A stretch of 64,000 bases of DNA from Pyrrhoderma lamaoense (GCA_002794735.1 NBAZ01000007.1:310001-374000), one strand, 5' to 3'. Counted from the stretch's first letter, positions 11,355 through 26,903 are shown. The notes: a model not told the origin generated them from the sequence alone. Made by a program: numbers and translations.

Positions 11355-13363
11355 TTAATGTGATTGCATGTACTGATTAAATTCATCTTCGAGCAATACT
11401 CCCAACGGAGGTTGTTCTTCAGGTTTTTCGGGTACGGGTTTATGAGCCTGTGCATGAGCTAATAAGGTTTCTTCTCCCTCTGTTGCATGAGGCTGGAGTT
11501 CCTGTTGTCGGACGCCCCGATGTTGCAAAGCATAAGCTATACAAGCTTCCCTACTCTCCACTAACGCGGGATCCTTGAAGTCTAACGCAAAAACTTTGAA
11601 CCCAGGGAAATTATACTCCAACAAAGCTTTCAAGTCCGGGAGTAGCATGGCGTCAGGCGAATACGTACCCGAGTTATTATCAATCACCAACTCCCAATCC
11701 ACTGCGTCATCTGGTAAATCTTCTCGGAAGTTTGCCCACCCGCCAGCCGGACGCGGATGAAACTCGCCACTATAACGTACAGTCTCTGCACAATTAGCGT
11801 GCAAAGCGTGTTTACTTGCAAAATCCACAAAGAAGGCCGCTCCTGTTTCGGAGAAACGGAGGGTGTCGTCTCCTGATGCTATGATATATGTGTATACTGC
11901 TGGTTTGATACGGTGAGGTTGTTGGAGTTGAGATTGGGGTTGTAATGATGCTCTTGACGAGAACAAACTTGACACGCTTGGTTTAGTGATAGAAGTAGGG
12001 CTGCTGATGTTGGTGCCACTGTCATTACTATTACTACTAACAATGCCGATACCACTTCCCCGTCCACCTCCTCGGAGTAAGTCCATCACTTGCTCATGAG
12101 ACTCAAGCGTGCCAAACCCGTTACGCGTGCTTCGAGCATACAACATGCGATGTGCAGCCTGTATCGTCGAACGAAGTGCAGCAGAAGTCGGACCGGATCC
12201 GAATATGGTCTGTGCTGCTTTATACTTGGTATTCCAGTGTTGATATTCATCACGGAAGTAGATGGGCACTCCCCTGATGTGAATCTTCCATGTGGAATAC
12301 AGCCGTTCGTTATTCAGGTTCGTAAGCTTTCCTACTGTTGGAGAGAAGTGACGGCTGTAACGAATGGGGCCGTCGAAGAGGTATCGAGGTGTCCGGGGAG
12401 TCAAGGGTCCAGAAGGTTTGGTTATAACCTAGTGTAATCGCCATCATCATTATCATCATCATGCGAAGGAAAGAAGAGATGAAGAGGGGGTACGTTAGTA
12501 CACATGTACACGAGATACAGACAATAATATGACGAAATATTGAACGAAGCACAAAGGGAAGGTCTGTGTGTTGATTCAACTAAGCGCCATTCAGCTTAGT
12601 TGCTTCTTCGTGATGTGAAGAATTAAAGAGGGGTTGACGTGAAGGAGACAGAGAAAGCTGACATCGAGGACTTACATTCATCCAGAAAGTACCTCTAACG
12701 ACTTTTCTAATGGTTGAGTATATGGTATATTCCTTTGAGCCGGTAGAGATTGGTGCGGAGAAACTGCCGATAAAATCGTCATTGAGGGACCCTTCGTCCT
12801 TGTCAAGGAAGTCTACTGTTAAGATCTGATACAATAGACTGCGTTAATTAAATATTGAATGGTTTCAGATGGCGATAGTGGTTGACATACAGCATTTTCT
12901 GGCACGTTTTTTACCATCCATATTTCGTCCCATTTGGGTTCTAACGTATTTGGCTGCACAGTTGACCTGTGGTGAAGATTTTTCAGCTAGATCCCGAATG
13001 CATACACATACACGCAAGGCCATAACATACACAAAAGTGATTTTGTTGTCTATTTTTGCAACAAAATATGGGCTAAAATGGAAAGAGAGATCAGGTTAGT
13101 AAAGCGTGCATATAGGTATCATTATGGCACAACACTCACTCAGCTGTTCCTCCTATCATGAGATCCATCCTCGGCAACCCAGACGCATTTATGAAATGAA
13201 ACATAACGTCTATATATTTGTCCGACGACATATTTCCTTCTGCAAAGGCTTTTGTCCGTTCCGCGACAAATAAAGCTTCCTGGTGTGCCCGTTTCGCCGT
13301 GCTAGAAAAGTGACCTATTATACGGGACACGGTGGGTTTGATAGGATTACGTTGTCCAGGCAT
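11355..13363 (-). CDS. C2-domain protein with fungal C-terminal region
   Basis: Five exons (13363-13140, 13072-13031, 12966-12891, 12825-12676, 12428-11355) splice in phase to 521 residues. An N-terminal helix (RIIGHFSSTAKRAHQEALF) leads into a classical C2 beta-sandwich: KYIDVMFHFINASGLPRMDL, then ADPYFVAKIDNK, NTLEPKWDEIW and TVDFLDKDEGSLNDDFIG. The acidic loop residues (DKDEG, NDD) that usually hold calcium are present, so calcium-dependent phospholipid binding at membranes is likely. The large last exon holds a fungus-specific region (RYLFDGPIRYSRHFSPTVG onward, then a Ser/Asn-rich linker and FRFSETGAAFFVDFAS-like blocks) of unknown role. No frameshift. The terminal codons are supported by the stop at 11355-11357. 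Confidence 0.87.
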
Positions 13364-13799
13364 GTGATATATGCGTGTATATGAAGCTGGTTTTTCAGTT
13401 ATGCTAGTGTGTAATGGATGCAGGTTATTAATGTGTGGTGGACATATGGTAGTGGGAGAAGGGAAGCAGCATAGTTAAGGAAGCAGTGATAGTAGATTTA
13501 TCGTCGACTACGACTTTGCATTGATGTGGGCATGTCTTTCATTTATTACAGATGCACCCGTACTTTGCTATGCTCTCCCTTTACAGTAACACAATGTATA
13601 GCCTCCTCAACAGCTTCTATTTTTAGTAAGAATTACAAGCATTATGTCACTCGTCACTTTGTCATCGGCGTTTCGTGACGTGACAAATTCGACGTTAAAT
13701 TTCTTATTCACATCATTACTTTGTTATGACGTACATATACATAATACAACTACTGCTTTGTTACACAGCATAACCGTCACTGATTACTGTTACACGGTC
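13364..13799. other. Intergenic between two minus-strand genes
   Basis: Promoter of the C2 gene and 3' flank of the cyclase gene. No coding potential or structured RNA seen. Confidence 0.55.
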
Positions 13800-16199
13800 T
13801 CAGAAATATGCCTGTGCCCCGGTTAAGCAAAAACAAGGGCAGGTTAGCTTGCAAACCACACATCAGAAAATATAATTATAATTGTACTTACAGCCGCGTT
13901 CGGCGGACTAGCACATCCGCCCAATCTTTTTGTTCGCGATGAGTTTGGGTTAGGCAAAGTACGGCTAAGTTGACAAGAGCAGAAACGCACATATTTAATG
14001 GCCAAGAGGTAAAGAAGAACTCGTATCTTCCGTTTGTAGCACACACTTGAGACAACTCCTCGAGATCAAACATTTCGCCTATTCAAACGGATTACTCGCT
14101 TCAAACAAAATTATGTTGCATAATATGAGAATATACAACGTACCTATAGGCATACCCCAGAGCCTTCAATTACACATAATCAGGTAAAGTAATTGATCGA
14201 GGAGATAATAGACCTACCCAATAATAGTCTAGTACAAGTTCAGAGTGAGTAAGCTCACTTAGTTATCTTAGTAGACTTGTAACTTACTTCATGCAGGTAC
14301 GGCATATTCTCTGGGGCTGGCCATCGCTTATTTCATGATTGTCCGCATCAGCGTTACATCCATGCATGACATACAAAAACATACTCAGAAACTCACCTCA
14401 AGAGCTGGTTGATCTGAAGCAACAGCAGCAAAATGATTGTTCCTATTCATATGCACGAGGTCACTTTATACAGGATCCGGGACAAAATATGATATACGAC
14501 GTATTGAGTGAGATCGGACTTACCACAAGAAACGTTTCATGTCCTCTGACTGTTCGATCCCAGCGCTGAACATAGTCGCAGAAATGAGTGAAACGAAAAC
14601 CAATTAGTCAAATCAATTTCCAGTCTTTGATCTCGTCAAACCAAACAATTGAATGGGGTAAAAGGTTGAGAAGGTAAAAATCAATTACCGAAACTAATAC
14701 GTACAACATTTCATCCCTCGATGGTAAGGCATCTCTATCGGCCTGACTACTCTCATAATACTTCTTCGTAAATCCCATACGAATAAGTAAAATATCTCCT
14801 GTTTAAACGTGACGCCCTCCGCTTTAGCACAAGCTTCAAGATCAGAAACTGATATGGGATGCGAAGACCAAGGGTCATATGGGAGAAGAATCGACCCTTT
14901 GTGGCTAAGAAAGTTGACAATGTCAAGAAGAACGGCTCGGCCACAAATTCCGTGTTGAGCCCAATCTATTTCATAAAAATTATATCATGCATGTGTAGGC
15001 GTGAGTGAGACGGGGGAAGATCGACCAAATATGGCTTACTCTGAATCCCAAGTTTGATATCATCCTCATTGACCCTTAATGGATCAGAACAGTCTACTTC
15101 ACCCATTTTGATACTATTGTGCGGGACACTGAAGGAATATTCAACTCAGCCTTCTCTCCTCTTGGAAAAGATGTGCAATTGATCTATAGGTTGAAGAAAA
15201 TGAATTACGCAATTACTTTTGATAGAAAACCTTATGCGCCGGGACTCCATAGTGTCTTAAACCATCCCATTGGGAACCAGATTGTGTGTTCTGCACATCG
15301 TCCAACGTGATAAAAAAATGCAGAAAGAAGCAAATAGTAAAGAAAGGTTTATTCAGTGAACCATACAACCAAACTTTAACAACTTACTATTGTAATCTCA
15401 TCATCATTCCAGTGAACATCAGGTGTCGGCTTCAGGACCTCAATATGAGGAGATCTCCGATGAAACACTGGCTGAAAACAGTCATGTAAGAAAATGGGTA
15501 ATTGAAGTCAGCTAAGTCATTTCATTCGATACAAGTACAACAAGATCTCTCATTTCCCACATTGATAATACCCTGTCTTCGGAGATAAGAAAATAACGGA
15601 ACTAACCTTCGCAGGAAAATTAAGTGGCCTTGAATGTACACGATGACAAAGAGAGGGAGAGGGAGGATAAGGATAACCCCCGAAATAAGTATCAAATAGA
15701 ATGAAGAAGCCACCAAAGACTGAATGATTTACCAATTCAGGCATACTGTTTGCCCTGTCCTAGTTCAGGTGATTACAATTATGGGTATATATAAAAACGT
15801 TAGTAACACAAGGCACCAAAGATTAAATTGTAAGTGATTGAATGAAGTCATTGGGTCGTTTAACTCGTCCCATATATTCTCTTATCTCAGTTAAGATAGA
15901 GGGGGGGGGGGGAGAGAGGAGTATTTGGAGTGTACAGAGGCGCATGATCATCAGAAAAGGAGGACAACCTACTTCACAAGCTTTGCTGCTTCCCGTACAA
16001 CATCCTTTGTCAACAAATTGACTGTCCCAAACTGATCACCCTCTCCCCAAACGCTCCATGCACAACCAGAAAATTCATGAAACTTGGGAAGCTCATCAAA
16101 AGTAGGTAGGTTGTCCCATGTCTTGTCCCTCCTCGTTACAGAAGAAGAACGAGAGCTAGTGAGATGAGAGGTGATAAGTGCTAGACGAGAGGTAGCCAT
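13800..16199 (-). CDS. Cyclase-family metal-dependent hydrolase
   Basis: Fifteen exons splice to 358 residues once one base is restored. The family is the kynurenine-formamidase-like 'putative cyclase' fold common in fungi. Visible landmarks: WDNLPTFDELPKFHEFSGCA, GDQFGTVNLLT, LNWPLNFPAKP, the metal/active-site block NTQSGSQWDGLRHYG, NWAQHGICGRAVLLDIV, YDPWSSHPISVSDLEACA, AGIEQSEDMKRFLW, NNHFAAVASDQPALERWPAP and the C-terminal GGCASPPNAAAYF. The substrate is unknown. Several exons are tiny (27, 22, 11, 20, 34 and 12 nt), but each keeps phase and restores a family motif, so I trust them. A G is missing beside the CC/GG pair at 14798-14799, between FK-Q and GDILLIRMGF. The gene shares orientation with the C2 gene downstream. 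Confidence 0.9.
14218..14228 (-). other. 11-nt microexon of the cyclase gene
   Basis: Between CTAG and GTAGG on the minus strand lie 11 bases. They complete the motif HETIIGLWGMPIGEMF when joined to the exons at 14288-14326 and 14144-14163. Skipping it would break the frame. Confidence 0.75.
15901..15912. repeat. G12 homopolymer in a cyclase intron
   Basis: Twelve consecutive G residues followed by a short GA run, inside the first intron (15760-15972) of the cyclase gene. On the coding strand it is a C tract upstream of the acceptor. Confidence 0.9.
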
Positions 16200-16588
16200 G
16201 TTGTGTGCGTGTGGGACTATTTGATGGAGTGGGGGACTGGTTACTAGAGGTTTAAGGAGTGGAACATTTAATACCCTTCATAGATATTGACGTTCCGTTA
16301 TGGTGCATGAGAACTTAAGAAGCTTCTGCAAAAATGACAAATTGATTCCTTCTTAGCATTGAATGTTGCCACATGACTATAAAAGCTGAAAGACTAAGGA
16401 ATAAATGAATGATCAGTCTCCAATTAGAAGTTCATGCTGACCCCAAGTCTGTAGACAATAAAAATGATATTACATGTCTTTTGCTCTAAAAAGGGAGTTT
16501 GAGAACACTCCTTTGAAACAAATTAAGAAATACATATGAACTGGTGCGAAATATCAGCTGTAAAAGGATTGTACGTAGTTTTATTAGT
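16200..16588. other. Intergenic between minus-strand genes
   Basis: Promoter of the cyclase gene on the 16200 side and 3' flank of PRP4 on the 16588 side. Nothing else seen. Confidence 0.55.
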
Positions 16589-19251
<2,663 letters not shown>

Positions 19252-19690
19252 GTCAGTATAAACGAAGTCTAAATCGGTTTGTTTAGAAGAGCCGCACGAT
19301 AAAAAAGGATAGAATGCGGCAGTTATCTAGCTCAGGTCGTTCCCAATTACGTTGAATGTAGAACTTGACCAAGTAAATGTGTCTAAGAGAGACGAACAGT
19401 ATACCTGAATCACAATTTAACAGTTTCAGTCGGGACATCCCGATCAATCCTTTGTGTAATGTACTATTACTAAGCTACACGTGAACATTTAGAGAATATC
19501 GATATGATACTTTTGAATTATTCTTCTAGAGATGGATGTAATAATAAGATGCTAGTATAACGAGTACGTATGATGTGTAAATTTGTAAGCTGAGGGCTTG
19601 TATCGAGTCTGACATGCGATTATGAAACGGTCGTCTGTTCATTGAGAACATGTTGATATACTCGTAAACTTGAATAACAAAAGGATAAGC
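19252..19690. other. Intergenic between PRP4 and the DLT1-like gene
   Basis: Promoter of PRP4 and 3' flank of the DLT1-like gene, AT-rich. No coding potential seen. Confidence 0.55.
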
Positions 19691-20630
19691 TCAGTATCGA
19701 TTGCTAGAAACCAAGGGCCAATGGTCGCGAACTTACATTTTCTCAATAGTAGACTTCGCTTCCATTACAGCCTCGAATTCATCTTGAGATAGTTCCTGGT
19801 CGGAATATCTTGCTTGTTCAACAGCGTCGACATATGTTTGAAAGTGCTTTTCACCATCCACATCAGCCGCTATCAAAGGCATTATATGCCGAAGGTGGAG
19901 AAAGATCGGTACGTGTGGAGAAAGTGGAGGCATTGATGGGATAACGGCACGAGCAGCTGCATCTGTAAACCTCTATAAATTGAATGCTCTCAATCAAAGA
20001 GAGAGCAGAGCTAACCAATTTGAGCAACGGTGTCCAGCACTGAAGTTCGAAATCTAACACCCTCGTATTCCGATCCTTTGAGAATACTTTGTAAATTCCA
20101 TACGGAGATATGAAGAATGAATGCAAACCTGGAGAGCCCCAGCCGTTCCGTTGGCTCACTTTAGGCAGAGCGTAGTAGGCTATTGCACATGAACGTATCA
20201 TCTCCTCTTCAATGGATATATGAACAGACTACTTTTAGTTAATAAATGATGTCTCTGGAGGAGTCCGATTATAACTTACTTTGGGTACATCCCCTTTCCC
20301 GATCGCTATTCTCTTCCTTGGTATACGGCTTAATTGAAGCCTCACTGAAAGCCGCCTTTTCAGGCACAGTAATACTGATAATACAAACTTCATGATTAAG
20401 GTGGGTATAATATATCAGGAACCATGTAAGGAAGTTGATTGGTATGATGTACATACAACGAAAGCATATGAAGTTCCAATGACAATCGCATTGACATTCT
20501 TTCGCAAGTCTTGATCCGGCGAAGTGCGTGCTGCTTGCGTGAGAAGAAAGACAGCAGAGAACGAAAGAAGTAAAGCGAGAACGAGAACAATTAAGACATA
20601 GATTAATCGAGAGAACGTTCGAGGACGCAT
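19691..20630 (-). CDS. DLT1-like membrane protein (defect at low temperature)
   Basis: Six exons (20630-20457, 20387-20280, 20228-20129, 20053-20016, 19972-19737, 19703-19691) keep phase throughout and give 222 residues. Two membrane segments are visible: LIYVLIVLVLALLLSFSAVF near the start, and IVIGTSYAFVFVLSVLLCL. They are followed by the motif IPRKRIAIGKGDVPKSV and by EEEMIRSCAIAYYALPK, the pattern I know from fungal Dlt1 proteins. Two introns use AAG or TAG acceptors only a few bases from a competing AG; the choice is fixed by phase and by the continuity of the second membrane helix. The last 13-nt exon is the least certain part. The molecular role of Dlt1 is not established; yeast mutants are cold-sensitive. 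Confidence 0.74.
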
Positions 20631-20830
20631 CAGCGCGTCAACTCAGCGCTCTACATCGCGGCACCGTGATACAGAGACATTGTTTACAGTTGTTTACGCC
20701 CCTTACATGATGTGTGGTGTCTATCTAATCAGCTGCTAATTCAATTTGTTTGCATGCATTACTTTGTTTTGGTCTATGGACAAATATCTCCATCACCTTT
20801 CATATTCAACACTTAGAAATAACTATCGTA
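20631..20830. promoter_or_regulatory. Shared 200-bp divergent promoter (DLT1-like / FIG4)
   Basis: The DLT1-like gene starts leftward at 20630 and FIG4 rightward at 20831, so a single 200-bp stretch must serve both. No clear TATA box is visible; ATCAGCTGCTAATT (around 20727-20740) is the only palindrome-like element noticed. Confidence 0.6.
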
Positions 20831-23800
20831 ATGGATAACAAAGCAGCAGAAGAAGAAGAAGGCGCACCTACTGAGAATGGAACCTCTCAAAGACCTAATG
20901 CATTACAGATTCCAGTCGACCCATCGCGCCCGAACAGTGCAAGTGTTAGTCCAACATCAGCATCGACTTCAGTACCCCCATCCCCGAAGAAAGACCCTAC
21001 TCCTACTCCGTCAGTGACTTCCCGGAACTCGAGAAAAGCGAGCACAACTTTCGGTAATCCCGGGACCACAAGCTTAGTTGCTTCCGGAGGCCTTCTCTTT
21101 CTTATGTTCCATCACGCTCAGTACAGAACGCTCACACATCTCTAAGCAAATTCATTCTGTATGAGAGTCGCACCCGGTTCTGTCTCGTAGCGTCTAACGC
21201 AGGTGATTCTCGCCACCGGATACTGAGGATAGATCGGACGTCACAAGATTCGCTCATCGTGCAAGACGATCACACGGTATACACCGGAAACCAGATGCGC
21301 GATATATTGAAGAGACTTGAAGATGGAAATAAAATTAATGGCGGCTTAGGCAAGGCTCGAATAATATTTGGCATCGCTGGTGAGGACCTTTGCAGTATGT
21401 TTCTGCGTATAAACTAAACCAACGTTTTGTGTGTTCAAGGGTTCATGAGATTCACAGCCGGATGGTATATGATCATTATATCCAAAAGATCTGTTGTTGC
21501 CTTACTTGGAGGACATTATCTGTATCATTGCGAAAATGTCGATATGATTCCTGTCTGTCCTAATCAGAGAGTAGACAAGCCCGCAGAAGAGCAACGGCTT
21601 ATGAATACCTTCAAACAAGTTGACTTGTCAAAAAACTTTTATTTTAGGTACGTTGATCAAACAACAAACTTCTCCTATACTTGACTCATATCTTTTCCTT
21701 CTACAAGCTATACTTACGATTTAACATCGACACTCCAACGAAATATGACGAAACCAGTTTCTGTTGAGGATTCTGAGAAATGGATGTTCAATGACCGTTT
21801 TGCATGGAACTTTCATATGTTAACAGCTCCTTTTGTTGGCCGAGAAGATGGGCCATTGGGAGCTCATTGGATTTTACCACTAGTGCATGGCCATGTAGAT
21901 CAAGCAAGTAAGTTACACTTGAAGCAATAAATATAAACAGGGTACCGACTATTCTCAGAACTCACTGTTCTGGGAAGAGTTATTTTTATTACTTTGATTG
22001 CAAGGAGATCTAGACATTTCGCCGGGGCACGATATCTTAAACGTGGTGTAAACGATGAAGGAAATGTTGCAAACGAGGTAGAGACCGAGCAGATCGTATC
22101 AGAAGCTTTGACTACTCCTTTCTACTATCCCTCGTCACGTATTCTCTCTCCCGGGGAGTCACGGGAACATCGGGCACCAAGCCCCAATTATACTAGCTAT
22201 GTTCAGGTATATTTGAAGTGAACTTTCCCCTTTGAATGATTCTGATCTTTGTACTAAACATAGTACCGAGGAAGTATACCAATCTATTGGACTCAAGAAA
22301 CAAATGCAATGACGCCAAGGCCACCTATAGACAGTAAGGCACATATTATAAATAATAGAAACTCACAACTTAAGGGGACCTAGTCAGCGTCGTTGATCCC
22401 TTCTTTACCCTGCGTCACTGCATTTCAATGAATTATTCAAACGTTATGGGACACCAATCATTATTCTTAATCTCATCAAGAGAAGAGAGCCTGTTCCTCG
22501 CGAAAGCAAACTCTTAGACGAGTATACCCAATGTGTTGAATATTTAAATCAGTTTCTTCCGAAGGATAAAAAAATGGTATATCGGGCTTGGGATATGTCT
22601 CGTGCATACAAAGAGTGAGATTGCATTGCATACCCCCTAGGGAAAAAGTACTAATCTGTTGTCAACATATACATAGAAAGACTCAGGATGTCATAGGCTA
22701 TCTTGAGGATATCGCTGAAGAGGCTATAGAGCTGACGGGCTTCTTCCATTCAGGGCCAGAACCTTTATCACATCTGCTCCGCAGTGGTGGGGATAGGACC
22801 AAATATCGTTCAACAATTCTACTTCAGAATGGAGTCTGTAGGACGAACTGCGTTGATTGCTTGGATCGTACAAATGCAGCACAATTTGTCTTCGGAAAGC
22901 GTGCATTAGGTCATCAACTCTATGCACTAGGTGTAGTAGACAATCCGAACCTCTCCTTCGATTCAGATGCTGTAAATATGCTAACTGAAATGTACCATGA
23001 TCACGGCGATACAATCGCTTTGCAATATACTGGGAGTGCATTGGTCAACCGTGTGGAAACATATAGACGCATGCCCCACTGGAACAGTCACTCTCGCGAT
23101 ATCATCGAGAATATACGTCGCTTCTATACCAACGCTGTCCTTGATGCGGATAAGCAAGCTGCAATTAACTTATTCCTTGGAGTTCCCATGGAGCGGGCAA
23201 TTATTAAACCTAAAAGACGTGGTGGGTATCGATGCTGGTTCACCCCGGAGCACCTGGAGACAGCTTACGTCCTCGAGGAGTGTGAACGCGGGTTACTAGA
23301 GTTCACTCAACATCGATCTGATTTTTGGCTCGAATATTATCGACCTCTATTATTCACTAGCTTGGGAAAACATTTTGCATACTCTATGAACAGTACTCTT
23401 AAACTTCCAGGGTAAGAATCCTAGACAGGACCCATGAGATTTCCTTGCTAAACGCGTCATACAGAAAAACAGCTACTATTAGCAATCAAAGTCCGTTTCA
23501 AGCCAATCATGTGATGCAGCCTGGGTAATGTTCTCCTGGGTTCCGATATACCTATAGAATACATCACTAACTTGTCATAGATTAATGCAGGGTGTCAAGC
23601 GTTGGATGGCTTCTCAGCCTCGATCCGTCCATCATAAAGCTCATAGAACGACCTTTGACAGGACAGAGGCAAATAAAGACAAGAACGAAGTGGAAATAGG
23701 AGAGAAAAACTCCACTGAGCAAATCGTTCGACAACTTATGGACCCAAAAGTTCCTGATGACGAACTAGAACAATACGAAGGGTGCGTATAATATATACCA

Positions 23801-24175
23801 CTTGTCTATAAAGGTATAGCACTCAATTATCCTATTATCAGTTATATAAATCAATATCAAACCCTACTCGAGGAAGAGGACAAGTATCCGTCACGACAGG
23901 AGAGGGAGGTATATGCAAAGGCCATCCTGACAGGCATTGGGGATCGCCCCGACTGGGACATCGCCCCTCCGGATGAAGCCTTTTTGAAGCATGTGCAATT
24001 TGTACAACCGGACTTTGTAGACAACTACTTCCGTGATAACAATACCGGAAGAGAATCAGCACATAATGCAAGTAACCTTGGGTCCCATGTAACAGGGACG
24101 TCATCTGGATATGAGAAGTGGGTGAGGACTGGTACAATGAGAAAGGTCACTGGGGATTACTCCTTCCCTGGATAA
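20831..24175 (+). CDS. FIG4: FIG4-type SAC-domain phosphoinositide phosphatase
   Basis: FIG4 removes the 5-phosphate from PI(3,5)P2 on endosomal and vacuolar membranes, in a complex with VAC14 and FAB1. After a disordered N-terminus ([15 protein letters not shown]) the SAC domain runs through [77 protein letters not shown] and the catalytic Cys-x5-Arg loop [16 protein letters not shown] (Cys codon 22849-22851). It continues with FIG4-type [20 protein letters not shown] and ends GDYSFPG. Two bases are missing: beside GG at 21089-21090, before the [14 protein letters not shown] stretch, and in the C run at 22408-22410, between VVDPFFT and [15 protein letters not shown]. Catalytic residues are intact. 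Introns at 21394, 21650 and 22331 were checked by phase. Confidence 0.96.
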
Positions 24176-24454
24176 ACCGGTTAATCTACTTAACCTTTTG
24201 ATCATTCATTTTTTATTCAAGTATAGATACTTGAAATATCTGTATTTTCTAGATCCTGTGTCTCATGTATGTGATCGATACGAACACAACATAGTGTGAA
24301 TATATATATACTACTAGTACTAGGCCTTATATAAAACTGATATTTCATAAATTTATAGTCATTGACAACTAAGACGTACCACGTGATGATTAGCTAATTA
24401 ATTTAATCGCGGTGTCGCGACGCGTTTCATTTGTCTCAGTCCCGGTTATCAGCC
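24176..24454. other. Short intergenic, AT-rich
   Basis: FIG4 3' flank and RAD7 promoter; contains the alternating stretch TATATATATAC at 24301-24311. Nothing else seen. Confidence 0.5.
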
Positions 24455-26616
24455 ATGAGTAGAAGAAGTTCCAATAATGTTCGTGGACCGACGTCCGCAT
24501 TGACAGAGTTTCTTAGGGTGAATATTTTTCTTGCATAATAATTATGATGGTGAACGAACTTTCGACAGGAATCTGGCATTACGTCCACATTTATCTCAAG
24601 ACGCACTCAACAACCACAAGAGAGCGAAGACAATGGTGAAGCAGAGCCCAGCAATGCCGAAGCATCCACCCAGACAAGGGAGTGGAGGATAATGTATGTA
24701 TTAGCAGCACTGTGAGACACAAAAATCCCCTCAGTGAGAATAACTGCTATAGGTGGATGTAGACTCTGATCATCTCGACGACGATGAGGAACAAGAACAA
24801 AAGCCTGCAAAGAAAAGGAAGCTAAGTAAGAAAGAGGAAGGAAAACAGAAAGAGAAACAGAAGGGGAGAAAGAAAGGAAAGGCAAAGAAGGATGATGACA
24901 GTGATTATGAGGATTCCGACGATGAGTATACTGCACTCTCGAAAGGGGCTGTCTTCAACAAGACTACAAGGGGAAGTGCACCATCGGCTCAACCTCCTAT
25001 AGGAAGTTTCGAGAATTGTACAAAATGTGGAAAACCGTTTACTGTGGTGAGAATCTCATTTGAAAATCTATAAGACCTTATATTCTGAAAACTATCTATA
25101 AGACTCGATATACTATAGCTGCCTTGCCTGGGCCGGGTTGGCTCTGTCACATGTGTGCAAAGGCCTCTGGAACAGATCCATTCAAAAAGCCTGTAGCCGC
25201 ACGCAAGCGTAAGGCACCAGAGGAAAGGCAGAAAACTACAAATCTAGAATTCAATGAGTTTCCGTCTCTTGCTTCAATGTGCATTAAGGTGTTTCATTAT
25301 TACCCGATATCTCACCCGCAATGTATAGCTAACCAGTGGTGCATTCAGATAATCAGTGAACATATTGACGATGTCGAAGCTCTCGGAGATATCAGTTGGG
25401 CAAAAAAAACTGAAATAGGCAGAGTATTGGCTAAAAACAGAAGTTTGTGCGTCTTAGTAAATTAGCACGACAATATTCTCGTTGCTTACTAATCCTTTAA
25501 GGACCATCCTTAACGCCTCTTTACTATATGATGTGAGGAATGTGGACCTAAAAATCTATGATGCAACGAGTGAGTACAAGTCAAAAGAGGAAGTTGCTCA
25601 TCGCTGATTCCCAACAGAACTAGGGCCAAATGCTTTTTGCACTCTTGGTTCCCTTAATCCAGCATTGGAATCTTTATATATCGACTTTTGCGGTAGAATA
25701 AACGACATGGCTATCATACATTGGGCAGAGCATCTACCAAACCTTAAGCGTTTAGAACTTCTAGGGCCATTCCTTGTTAGGCCTGAAGGATGGAAGACTT
25801 TTTTTGCAAAATGTCCTCAATTACGCGGGTTCCTCATCAAACAGTCTCCTCGATTTGACCTTGAGTGTATGACAACTCTCGCGCAATACTGTACGGATCT
25901 AAGCGAATTACGGTTATGCCAGGTTGGTCAGATGAGCGATGAGTTCCTAGGATATATTGAGGGCTTCAAAAACTTAACAAGTCTTGATCTGAGTGATCCA
26001 CCAAAGAGTCTCAGCACTGAAGCGGTGGTCCAACTACTTAAAGTGGTCGGTGACAAGCTAACCCACCTGAATCTTTCAAAGAATGAATTGTTAACGGATG
26101 AGCTACTTTCCGAAGGATTAACACCCACTGTTCGTGTACTTACAACATTAAAGTTAGAAGAACTCCCTGAGATTTCAGACGTTGCTCTAGGAGCTTTCTT
26201 CAATGATACCACTAATATTCCTATGCGTTGTATCTCTCTGGAGCGGAATCATGTTCTAGCAGATGAAACATTACTCGGTCTCCTTAGGCATTCCGGCGCT
26301 TCTCTTGTGGAGCTTAGTATCAACTGTATGAAAAATGTGTCCAACGATGCACTTCTTGAAATCGGAGAACAAGCCAAACATCTTCGAAAACTAGACATAG
26401 GATTTTGTAGGCAAGTGGATGATTACGTTATTAAATCAGTCCTCGAAGAGTGCGAAGATATAAAGGACATATCTGTGTTTGGATGTAATAAACTTACAGA
26501 AAATTGCCCTAGAAAGGTACGTAATGAATAATAAGCAAACAGGTGTAATGTTAACGCTGGAAATTATATTGTAGTACGGTGTGAATATCACAGGAGTTGA
26601 GACGCATTCAGTATGA
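24455..26616 (+). CDS. RAD7: RAD7-like nucleotide-excision-repair protein (leucine-rich repeats)
   Basis: RAD7 works with RAD16 in global-genome excision repair and carries an F-box-like/LRR region. The start MSRRSSNNVRGPTSALTEFLR matches the family's N-terminus. A Lys/Glu-rich region (KKRKLSKKEEGKQKEKQKG) follows, then a split cysteine pair motif, NCTKCGKPFTV and LPGPGWLCHMCAK, which likely binds zinc. The second half is a run of leucine-rich repeats (LKRLELLGPF, DLSELRLCQVGQMSDEFLG, LTHLNLSKNELLTDELL, LRKLDIGFCRQVDDYVIKSV). The intron in the zinc motif uses an AAG acceptor giving TRYTIAALPGPGW; the more obvious TAG site is out of frame. One base appears to be missing near the GGG at 24678-24680, between EASTQT and GVEDNVDVD. 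Small last exon ends in ITGVETHSV. Confidence 0.85.
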
Positions 26617-26816
26617 ATCGATGTAATAGAATAGCACACATCTAGAATTAGTATTGAATTTATAATTAAACTTGCGAGTCGGGTATTACCCTTTTTAGGT
26701 TTGTGTGATATCAATGTTGCCAAATGCGTATTACCTATCAGAACAAGCGCTGTGGAGAATCTTTGACAAGCTCCTTGATGGGTTGCTTCTCGGCTGTGCA
26801 TATCTCATAAAATAGA

Positions 26817-26842
26817 ATATATATATATATATATATATATAT
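26817..26842. repeat. (AT)13 microsatellite
   Basis: Thirteen AT units in the short gap between RAD7 and the WW-like membrane protein gene. Confidence 0.95.
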
Positions 26843-26903
26843 TGGCTCTGGGTAGGGTGTATGAACACTTTTTGTTTGTGTCAAGCTCTCATACCTCAAG
26901 ATA

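Noticed and set aside
21055..21085. A 29-nt intron in FIG4 that would repair the frame
   Set aside because: Far below a workable intron size, and it would remove residues that read naturally. One missing G nearby is a simpler explanation.
26817..26842. (AT)13 as a functional element such as an origin or matrix-attachment site
   Set aside because: A plain microsatellite in a short intergenic gap. Nothing around it supports a role.
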